This document shows positions 8,583 to 14,737 of a stretch of 22,853 nt of DNA, piece by piece. The notes beneath the pieces are model-generated. The model made no database searches and was not told the origin of the DNA. It worked only from the letters and a program-made list of their open reading frames with translations. This stretch comes from an uncultured Bacteroides sp. GTDB lineage: Bacteria; Bacteroidota; Bacteroidia; Bacteroidales; Bacteroidaceae. Where the stretch lies: assembly GCA_902388495.1 (NCBI GenBank), contig CABMPP010000042.1, positions 1 to 22,853 on the forward strand, given 5' to 3'. Numbering within the stretch: position 1 is the stretch's first letter; each line of letters begins with the position of its first letter. Made by a program: the position numbers and the translations under genes.

Positions 8583-8649
8583 TTTCTTCCGCTTAAATGA
8601 TAGTTAATACTGTTCTTACTTTCCGAACGGGGCTCAACAGGGCCTTTTG

Positions 8650-8726
8650 AATGATTTCAGAACTTATTGCTACAATGATTTCAGAACTTATTGCTGCAAT
8701 GATTTCTGAATTCATTGCTGCAATGG
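8650..8726. repeat. 24-bp palindromic repeat array, copy A
   Basis: Three 24-bp units start at 8650, 8674 and 8698 (first AATGATTTCAGAACTTATTG, last AATGATTTCTGAATTCATTG), with a partial unit after 8721. Each unit is built around interrupted palindromes: one centred on TTTCWGAA and one on ATTGCTGCAAT. A related array lies 13 kb away at 21697. Here it sits between the kinase 3' end and the adaptor start, inside the expected 5' leader of the efflux operon. Confidence 0.85.
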
Positions 8727-8757
8727 TATACTTGTCTTCTGAGTTATAATTCCGCTG

Positions 8758-8765
8758 CAAAAGTA
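8758..8765 (-). promoter_or_regulatory. Putative -7 promoter element for the efflux operon
   Basis: The minus strand reads TACTTTTG, matching the Bacteroides -7 consensus TAnnTTTG. The position 19 bases upstream (8785-8788) reads CGGG, not TTTG, so the -33 box is missing. That fits a promoter needing an activator, and a row of direct repeats begins immediately upstream. Predicted transcription would give a leader of about 165 bases containing repeat array A. Confidence 0.5.
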
Positions 8766-8788
8766 GGCAGTGGATGCGGAAGCGCCCG

Positions 8789-8826
8789 TTAGAGAATTAT
8801 TAGAAGAGTATTAGAAAACCATTAGA
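8789..8826 (-). promoter_or_regulatory. Four TTAGA boxes at 11-bp spacing, candidate activator sites
   Basis: TTAGA occurs at 8789, 8800, 8811 and 8822 on the plus strand (TCTAA on the minus strand), exactly 11 bp apart, each followed by six variable bases. Five conserved plus six variable bases repeated at 11 bp is the layout of PhoB/OmpR-family binding sites (compare TGTCA-N6 in the pho box). The row starts where the missing -33 of the efflux promoter should be. Function as a response-regulator operator is inference. Confidence 0.55.
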
Positions 8827-8847
8827 GAAAAATGAAGAGAGATGTTA

Positions 8848-10377
8848 TTATGCGTAAGGTATATCGAACCAGAATTCGGAGCCTTCTCCCGGTGCCGAGA
8901 TCACGCCTACTTCTCCGTTCATCTTTTCTGCTATCATCATACAGATAGAAAGTCCTAATCCCGTTCCTTGTTTGAAACTGTCCAGTTTGACAAATCGTTC
9001 GAAGATATCCTTGTGCCTTTCAGCCGGAATGCCGCAGCCGGTGTCTCGGACAAAGAAACGTATTCTTCCCTCTTGAGGTGGATAGTAGCCAATATCTATA
9101 TACCCTTGTTCCGTATGCTTGATGGCATTTGACAGGTAGTTGTTCAGCACTTGAATAACCCGCGTGGATACGGTACGGATGGTACATGCTTCCAGACCGG
9201 GCAGAAAACGTAGTTTGATTGCGGAAGAAATCTTCAGCTTGGCAGTGGCTTGTATCTTCTCAAGTGCATCATTTACGTCCATTTCGTCTTCTCTGAATTC
9301 GAGTGTGTTGGCTTCTATGCGCGAGAGGTCGAGCACATCGTTGATTAACTGTAATAAAAGCTGATTGTTTGTTTCGATAAGCCGGATGTATTCTTTGGCA
9401 TCTTCATCTTGAATGTATTCGGAAAGTATGGATGAGAAGCCTACGATGGCATTCAGCGGAGTACGTATCTCGTGACTTATGTTGGCAAGAAATGCAGATT
9501 TCAGCCGGTTGGATTCTTCTGCTTTTTCTTTTGCAGCCAGTAATTCGGTGATATCCAGTGCGGAACTTACTATCCAGCGTTCTCTGCCATGGTTGTAAGA
9601 GACTAAATTTTTATGGAAGGACAGAATGTATTCTCCACCTTTGGGATTGATGAAATGCTTGATGTACGAATGTGAGGTTGCGGTCTCTTCTGCCAGCCTG
9701 TCTGTTTCTTGTATGAAGTTGTCGGTCATCAGATGCCTGAAGTCTTTTTCATAGTGGCCTACTATCTCATCAGCGGGAGTCCCCATCATTTCAGCAGCCT
9801 TTTTGTTCCATATCAGATAACGTCCGTTGTCGTTTTGGTCTTTCACGGTAGTGGCGATAGGCAGGTTCTCGAGTATGCTTTCCAGGAAGAACCGGTACTT
9901 TTCGTTTTCCAGGCGTTTAAGTTCGTTTTCCGTGACATTGCGTACAAAAGCCATGACTCTGTCGTGTTTCAGGTAGACCAGCCGTACCGATATGTATATT
10001 TCGTTATCATCCTCTATTCTGATTTTCACAGTCAGATGGCATGGAATGCGGGTGTCCAGAACTTTCCGCAATAGTGTTATGTGCTTGTTGTATTCTTCTT
10101 CATTGATTACTATATCGCGGATGTCGAGTTTTCCTAAGTTTTTAAGGGCGATTTTATTGGTTTGCTCTGTCGGTTCATTCAGGAGCCGTAACACAATTCC
10201 TTGTCCGCTCAATAGGTAAACAGGTGTGTCTATAGCTCTGATAATCTGTCTGTTCAGACTTTTGTATTTATTGTTTAGCCAATGAAGAAAAACAACGACT
10301 ACAATGACAAGTAGTAGAAATAGGGGGATGTGCCCAGCTAGTAACGTTTGCATAAGGTTTGTTTTTAGCGTCCTCAT
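8848..10377 (-). CDS. PAS-containing sensor histidine kinase
   Basis: A membrane-anchored two-component sensor kinase of about 509 residues from the ATG at 10377. An in-frame ATG exists at 10476, but its first codons overlap a strong stem-loop and look like leader; another candidate is at 10353. One transmembrane segment (HIPLFLLLVIVVVVFLHWL) leaves almost no periplasmic part, so sensing is probably cytosolic or within the membrane. A PAS-like region is followed by a clearer PAS domain (NLPIATTVKDQNDNGRYLIW to SSALDITEL). The HisKA box is FLANISHEIRTPLNAIVG, with the phospho-acceptor His encoded at 9472-9474. The ATPase domain has N box NNYLSNAIKHT, G1 DTGCGIP, F box FERF and G2 GTGLGLS, all intact. 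There is no receiver domain and no response regulator in the window. It lies just upstream of the metal efflux operon on the same strand, so it may control it, but that is only positional. Confidence 0.9.
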   Translation of the reverse strand: MRTLKTNLMQTLLAGHIPLFLLLVIVVVVFLHWLNNKYKSLNRQIIRAIDTPVYLLSGQGIVLRLLNEPTEQTNKIALKNLGKLDIRDIVINEEEYNKHITLLRKVLDTRIPCHLTVKIRIEDDNEIYISVRLVYLKHDRVMAFVRNVTENELKRLENEKYRFFLESILENLPIATTVKDQNDNGRYLIWNKKAAEMMGTPADEIVGHYEKDFRHLMTDNFIQETDRLAEETATSHSYIKHFINPKGGEYILSFHKNLVSYNHGRERWIVSSALDITELLAAKEKAEESNRLKSAFLANISHEIRTPLNAIVGFSSILSEYIQDEDAKEYIRLIETNNQLLLQLINDVLDLSRIEANTLEFREDEMDVNDALEKIQATAKLKISSAIKLRFLPGLEACTIRTVSTRVIQVLNNYLSNAIKHTEQGYIDIGYYPPQEGRIRFFVRDTGCGIPAERHKDIFERFVKLDSFKQGTGLGLSICMMIAEKMNGEVGVISAPGEGSEFWFDIPYA

Positions 10378-10426
10378 CTGTCCTCTTAGACGAAGGTTAT
10401 TATATAAAAAAGCGCGAGGACCGTTA

Positions 10427-10476
10427 TTGTCTATTGGTATTCGAGGCTCTGGAATGCCTACACCATAAATAGACAA
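10427..10476 (-). promoter_or_regulatory. Long stem-loop in kinase leader
   Basis: The arm TTGTCTATTGGTATTC (10427-10442) pairs with GAATGCC (10452-10458, one G-T wobble) and then AATAGACAA (10468-10476), leaving a 9-base bulge on one side. It lies about 50 bases upstream of the chosen kinase start and would fold in the mRNA leader. It also argues against translation starting at the distal ATG (10476). Confidence 0.5.
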
Positions 10477-10526
10477 CAGCCCCCACGCCTAAGTATGTAT
10501 TAACATAGACGTGAAGAAACTGTTGC

Positions 10527-10635
10527 TATTATCCCATGGTGTTTAATGAATTTTCCAGATTCCGAATACTGGGGATAATAACTTTCGCTTCTTGCGTTTT
10601 TACTAAAATAAGTCAATAGTGTCCGTTATCACTAT
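10527..10635. promoter_or_regulatory. Two further dyads in the kinase upstream region
   Basis: TATTATCCC (10527-10535) pairs with GGGATAATA (10572-10580) across 36 bases that contain a small internal dyad. ATAGTG (10616-10621) pairs with CACTAT (10630-10635) across eight bases. Together with the hairpin at 10427 they fill most of the 320-base gene-free stretch 10477-10797. No ORF with coding character is seen there. Confidence 0.4.
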
Positions 10636-10654
10636 AGCGGGCAAGACTTTGTTG

Positions 10655-10662
10655 CAAAAGTA
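10655..10662 (-). promoter_or_regulatory. Putative -7 promoter element for the kinase gene
   Basis: The minus strand reads TACTTTTG, a match to TAnnTTTG, identical to the element before the efflux operon. No good TTTG lies 19 bases upstream. It would give a leader of about 270 bases carrying the dyads described at 10427-10635. Confidence 0.4.
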
Positions 10663-10717
10663 GTATAAATTTTTAAAAGATTGGCAGATATGGACAAACA
10701 AAGTGTATATAAATGAA

Positions 10718-10753
10718 CAGGGCGTGAAAACAAAAAGATGTTTTCACGCCCTG
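10718..10753 (-). terminator. Strong hairpin terminator after TraB-family gene
   Basis: CAGGGCGTGAAAACA (10718-10732) is a perfect 15-bp match to TGTTTTCACGCCCTG (10739-10753) around a 6-base loop. It lies about 45 bases past the stop of the TraB-family gene and is followed on the minus strand by AT-rich sequence (TTCATTTATATA). The stem is strong enough to end the operon, though the T-tract is imperfect. Confidence 0.75.
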
Positions 10754-10797
10754 CGTAGTCTGCCACTAAAATGTAAGAGAGAGATTTGTTAGAGTAT

Positions 10798-11682
10798 TTA
10801 TTTCATGGCTTCTATCGTATAACCTTGTTGTTTCAACAGGTTTAATACACCGTTATTTCCCGGCAGGTGTCCGGCACCGACAACGAAGAGGGTAGGGGTT
10901 TCGGTCATGATAGTCGGCATCTTTTCTACCCACGCCTTGTTACGGTTGTCCAGCAATGCTTCCATCTCTCCGGGAAGCGGGTCGCAGGAGTTACCGTCTC
11001 GTTCTTCCATCAGTTGCAGCACGGCATCCAGGTCTTGTTTCTCATAGGCAACGATGAGGCGTTTGCTCTGTTCCAAGGTCCTGTCAATGTCGCTCACCAT
11101 GCAATGCAGAAGTTTGGCTTGGCGCTGCAGCGTCTGGTTGTTGAACAGGATATCTATCTGTGATTGGGCTGTTTCCAAACCACCCACTTTCTTGCCTTGC
11201 TGTTGGGCTTGTTGCTGGAAGTAGGTATCGAGTTGCTCTTGGGGATTGAAGCCCGGTGTATGCTTCATATAAAGCAACACAACCAGTTGCTGGTTGATGG
11301 CGGCAGGCTTCAGTTGTGCCAGCATGGCAATGTCCACCATCATATTTTCTTTCACGACTTTTCCTACTTCTTCATATTGTTCGGGTGTGAAGAGGGTTTG
11401 CAACGTTGTGTCTTTGGGCAGTATCATCTGTTGCTGCATGCTTTGCATGAAAGCCGGTGTCATGGTTTCGCTCATCACTACTTCTCCGTAAACTTGATCG
11501 GTCTCTTTCATTGCTTGCGGCAGAGCGGCGATACTGTCTTTGATACTAAGCGGGGAGAGGTGGTAAGTACCGAAGATATAGGATGGTTTCTCTAATCCCT
11601 TACCGGATATTTTCCACAAAAGCTGTGCGTTAGCACTCAGTGCGATACTGATAAATAGCAGGATGCCTAAAAGTTTCTTCAT
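10798..11682 (-). CDS. TraB/GumN family protein, secreted
   Basis: A 294-residue TraB/GumN (PF01963-type) protein. It has a signal peptide (MKKLLGILLFISIALSANAQ) and so acts in the periplasm. Family hallmarks are the N-terminal motif SYIFGTYHLSPLS and the C-terminal VVGAGHLPGNNGVLNLLKQQGY; both GxxH histidines are present, as is an acidic VYGEV strand. Members resemble the Tiki metalloprotease fold, so a peptidase activity is possible, but the bacterial function is not established. The middle is Gln-rich (TYFQQQAQQQGKK). Length is normal. It lies 107 bp downstream of the NlpC/P60 lipoprotein gene on the same strand and is probably the last gene of the unit, with a strong hairpin following. 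I see no TAnnTTTG promoter in the 107-bp gap. Confidence 0.88.
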   Translation of the reverse strand: MKKLLGILLFISIALSANAQLLWKISGKGLEKPSYIFGTYHLSPLSIKDSIAALPQAMKETDQVYGEVVMSETMTPAFMQSMQQQMILPKDTTLQTLFTPEQYEEVGKVVKENMMVDIAMLAQLKPAAINQQLVVLLYMKHTPGFNPQEQLDTYFQQQAQQQGKKVGGLETAQSQIDILFNNQTLQRQAKLLHCMVSDIDRTLEQSKRLIVAYEKQDLDAVLQLMEERDGNSCDPLPGEMEALLDNRNKAWVEKMPTIMTETPTLFVVGAGHLPGNNGVLNLLKQQGYTIEAMK

Positions 11683-11789
11683 TGTTTCCTTTTTGTTAAT
11701 TGGTTATTCTGTGTTATCAGTCGAAGAAAAGGGAGGAAAATCACAACATTGAAGAAATTTTAGGGTGCATTCAGATGGGAATTTGTGTA

Positions 11790-12299
11790 TTACTTTCTTC
11801 CCCCGCAAAGCCAATAATCCGTATAATACTTCTCTTTGAGGCTGCTGACAATCACCCCCTTGCTGGTACTGGCGTGAATAAACTTCCCGTCTTTAAGGTA
11901 GATGCCTACGTGTGCCACTTTCTTGCGGGACGCACGGCTGGTGAAGAATACCAAATCTCCCTCACGCAGATTGCGGCGGGAGATTTTCTTGGTTTCTTTC
12001 AACTGTCCGTCTGTACTTCTCGACAGGCGGGTATGGTAAACCTTCTTATAGAGTTGCGATACCAGTCCTGAACAATCGGTTCCACGTTTGCTGTCGCCAC
12101 CGGCACGGTAGGGGGCGCCTATCCATTCGGCGGCGCTGATGTACAGCTTATGATTGTCGGTCATCTCAATGTCTACACCCAAGCGGACGGAGGCCTGTGC
12201 CAATGCTTTGTAGTCCAGGCGTGGCGCTGAGGTATGGCAGGAACTTAAACCGATTAACAGTCCGGTAAGAGCTACTATATAAGAAAAGTACCGTTTCAT
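11790..12299 (-). CDS. NlpC/P60 family lipoprotein, probable peptidoglycan endopeptidase
   Basis: A 169-residue lipoprotein with a C-terminal NlpC/P60 cysteine peptidase domain, the kind that cuts D-Glu-diamino-acid bonds in peptidoglycan stems. The signal ends in lipobox GLSSC with Cys21 as lipid anchor. The catalytic triad is visible: Cys76 in GTDCSGLV, His130 in VAHVGIYL and His142 in FIHAST. Length fits the small Spr-like class with no extra SH3 domains. Its ATG overlaps the TGA of the upstream ABC ATPase gene by four bases, so the two are translationally coupled. That coupling suggests a shared envelope role with the ABC transporter, but no specific pathway can be named. Confidence 0.93.
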   Translation of the reverse strand: MKRYFSYIVALTGLLIGLSSCHTSAPRLDYKALAQASVRLGVDIEMTDNHKLYISAAEWIGAPYRAGGDSKRGTDCSGLVSQLYKKVYHTRLSRSTDGQLKETKKISRRNLREGDLVFFTSRASRKKVAHVGIYLKDGKFIHASTSKGVIVSSLKEKYYTDYWLCGGRK

Positions 12300-13114
12300 G
12301 CTTCAGGGGCTTTATCCGTTGTTTGCGGCTTTTCTGCAGAAGTCTCTTCCATTGCTGTCTCTTCCATTGCGATTTCTTCGGTTATGGCCTCTTCTGCTGC
12401 TATCTCTTCTTCTACACCGATGTTGAAGTATGCTTCCAGTTCTTTTTCTGCCGAATTGTTTTCGTTTCGGATATCGCGGAGAATAACGCCATGTTCCAGC
12501 AAGGCGATGCGCGGGCATACGTCTACCGTGTGGTTCAGGTTGTGGCTGGAGATGATGACAGTTGCTCCGTGCTCCTCATTATACTTCTTCAGCAGGTACT
12601 TGATGACCGACTGCGAACTGGGATCGAGGAAGTTGAAAGGCTCGTCCAGTATTAGTAGTTGCGGATGGTGGAGCATAGCGGAGATAATACCGATTTTCTG
12701 CTTGTTACCGGCAGAGAAATTGCGGATAAACTTCTTCTGTCCTATCACTTCACCGTTCATGAAGCGTTCGAAAGGTACGATGCGCTCGTCTACCTCTTCC
12801 TTCTTCAGGCCGTACATCTTGCCGATGAAGTAGAAGTACTCTTCAGGTGTCAGGTAGTCTATCAGGAAACCGTCGTCGATGAAAGCTCCGGTAAAGTTCT
12901 TCCAGTCCTCGCTTTTGCTCACGTCGATGTCATTGATGGTTACATTACCCTGATCTGCTTGCAGCAAGTCCAGTATCAATCGGAAAAGAGTGGTTTTGCC
13001 GGCTCCGTTGTTGCCGACCAGGCCAAGCATGTCTCCCTGCTGAATGGTGTAGTTCTCTATATCTACGGCTTTCTTTTCGCCAAAGTTTTTCTGTAAATTA
13101 TTAATCTGTATCAT
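12296..13114 (-). CDS. ABC transporter ATP-binding protein with acidic C-terminal tail
   Basis: A 272-residue ABC ATPase that energises the DUF5687 permease encoded 49 bp upstream. Walker A is GNNGAGKT (34-41), the signature region is NFSAGNKQKIG (132-142, a relaxed LSGGQ), Walker B is LLILDEP (153-159), and the switch histidine is in SSHN (His191). Residues 1-230 are a standard single domain. Residues about 235-272 form a Glu/Ala/Met-rich tail with imperfect repeats (EEAITEEIAMEETAMEET) that is not part of the ABC fold. The gene ends in a 4-base ATGA overlap with the NlpC/P60 gene. Direction of transport and substrate are unknown. Confidence 0.93.
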   Translation of the reverse strand: MIQINNLQKNFGEKKAVDIENYTIQQGDMLGLVGNNGAGKTTLFRLILDLLQADQGNVTINDIDVSKSEDWKNFTGAFIDDGFLIDYLTPEEYFYFIGKMYGLKKEEVDERIVPFERFMNGEVIGQKKFIRNFSAGNKQKIGIISAMLHHPQLLILDEPFNFLDPSSQSVIKYLLKKYNEEHGATVIISSHNLNHTVDVCPRIALLEHGVILRDIRNENNSAEKELEAYFNIGVEEEIAAEEAITEEIAMEETAMEETSAEKPQTTDKAPEA

Positions 13115-13163
13115 GATAGTGATTAGTTATTAATGATTAATGATCCGTGTCTGATTTGAATCG

Positions 13164-14657
13164 TTATGCCCGCTGTCTGCTATCTCTGAAACCCTCCATA
13201 TTCTTGTAGCGGCGTTTCATGAATCGCAAGTAGACGTTCTTCAGCCAGAAGCGGGAAGTAAGGATAAAACCTCCACCGATTACAATCAGAATCCATGCCG
13301 TTACTGTCTGCCCCCATAAAGATACCAGAATAACATTCAGGATCAGAGGCACACCGAAGGCAGCGCCGGCAATCAGGTTCTGCAAACCGGTTCCCATATT
13401 CTGGCGGTTCGTCATCTTTGCATTCAGGTCTACGGTTTTGTTGTTGTACACAGCCAGTTGGAACAGGCAGAAATAAACACATCCCGATACAAATACCGCC
13501 CAGGCGATGCAACTCAACACAGCCAGCTTACCGGTTGCCATGGCCGGGATCATCAGTATCAAAGGAATAAGTATGGCAATGCTATACAGTATATATTTGG
13601 CACGTAGCAGTGCATAGATCGATTCTTTACGGCTCATCAGTCCGTCGATATAGTTTCCTTCATAGCTCATTAGGCTGGAAAGGAACAGAATACCGAAGAT
13701 GACAAAGTTATAGACCATGATAAAGTTTTTCATTCCTTGTCCGTCGTACACCTCCGTAAAGCTGAGGACACAACTGAAGGCTATCACTACGATGAAAACC
13801 GTACGCAGTGAAGTTTTGCATACCTTGTTGCGCAGCAGCAGTTTCAGTTCCAGCCGCATGTATTCGCCTATTTCACCATAACGGTCCAGGAACTTGTACT
13901 CGGATACATGCTTCACTTTCGTATCTTCCACTTTGTTTATTTCATCATAAATCAGTCCGGTCATCAGGCTGCGGTTGATGAACCACATAATGACGATGGC
14001 AATCAGTACGCCGATAAACGTAAGCAGGTTTCCGTTAATGAATCCTTCGCCCAGATCGATGGACCAGTCGAACAGCGGACTCTTGTCCGGAATAAACATA
14101 GCGGCTGCAATGCCTCCATATATTAGGATGGGCAGAGCGATCCACCAGATACGTTCATTCATCAGGGTGCGGCACAACAGGAACCAATAGTTGTTGAATA
14201 TCATCAGTAACCAGATGCCGATGCAGTAGGTCAGTACTCCCGTCAGCCCGTAGAATTTGGTGATGGTAAGAATGGCAAACGGAACAAAGAAGAATAGCCA
14301 AATCAGATTAAAGCCGTTCAAACCGGAGCGTATCAGCAGAAAATCAATCAACCGGTTCCGCTTTATAGGAAGCAGTAAATAAGGCTTTACTTCTTGTGTC
14401 GGCGTCTTTTGGAAAGGGAAACGCATCAGGAAATCCAGGACGAGGATAAATATCAGGCCGCTGTTCAGAACGTGATAGGCTTCTGTGGCACCACCGTCAA
14501 AGGCAAATGCAAAAGTACTGCCGAAGAAGATGAGATAACCTGCCCAAAAGACAGCCATGAAGTACATCCAGAACTTGCCGAACTTGTTCTTCTCGTACAT
14601 CGGGTTTCGTTTGGCAGCCAGTTTTCCGTGCTTGCGCAGTTCTAAAAAAAGACTCAT
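13164..14657 (-). CDS. DUF5687 family ABC-type membrane protein
   Basis: About 497 residues, very hydrophobic, with roughly ten to twelve predicted membrane segments (for example MAVFWAGYLIFFGSTFAFAF, VLIAIVIMWFI, IAILIPLILMIPAMA). The sequence character and length match the Bacteroidetes DUF5687 family, which is found next to ABC ATPases and is taken as the permease half. I chose the ATG at 14657 (MSLFLELRKHGKLAAKRNP) because it gives the cytosolic basic N-terminus usual for the family; the ATG 54 bases upstream adds residues without homology signal. It is probably the first gene of a unit continuing with the ATPase, the NlpC/P60 lipoprotein and perhaps the TraB-family protein. The substrate cannot be inferred. 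Confidence 0.85.
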   Translation of the reverse strand: MSLFLELRKHGKLAAKRNPMYEKNKFGKFWMYFMAVFWAGYLIFFGSTFAFAFDGGATEAYHVLNSGLIFILVLDFLMRFPFQKTPTQEVKPYLLLPIKRNRLIDFLLIRSGLNGFNLIWLFFFVPFAILTITKFYGLTGVLTYCIGIWLLMIFNNYWFLLCRTLMNERIWWIALPILIYGGIAAAMFIPDKSPLFDWSIDLGEGFINGNLLTFIGVLIAIVIMWFINRSLMTGLIYDEINKVEDTKVKHVSEYKFLDRYGEIGEYMRLELKLLLRNKVCKTSLRTVFIVVIAFSCVLSFTEVYDGQGMKNFIMVYNFVIFGILFLSSLMSYEGNYIDGLMSRKESIYALLRAKYILYSIAILIPLILMIPAMATGKLAVLSCIAWAVFVSGCVYFCLFQLAVYNNKTVDLNAKMTNRQNMGTGLQNLIAGAAFGVPLILNVILVSLWGQTVTAWILIVIGGGFILTSRFWLKNVYLRFMKRRYKNMEGFRDSRQRA

Positions 14658-14686
14658 GATGTTGTAATTGTTTTGAATGTATATGA

Positions 14687-14722
14687 AAAAGGCTGCGCTG
14701 CTTGTCAACAACGCAGCCTTTT
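14687..14722 (-). terminator. Intrinsic terminator after the M16 peptidase gene
   Basis: AAAAGGCTGCG (14687-14697) pairs perfectly with CGCAGCCTTTT (14712-14722). On the minus strand the stem is followed by TTTTTC, a classical intrinsic terminator about 16 bases after the M16 stop. It also lies just upstream of the DUF5687 permease start, so it separates the two transcription units. Confidence 0.85.
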
Positions 14723-14737
14723 GTATTTAAAGCTCTC

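Noticed and set aside
8650..8726. CRISPR-like or iteron origin repeats
   Set aside because: Contiguous 24-bp palindromes without spacers; no replication initiator or AT-rich origin region nearby, and a second copy lies at 21697.
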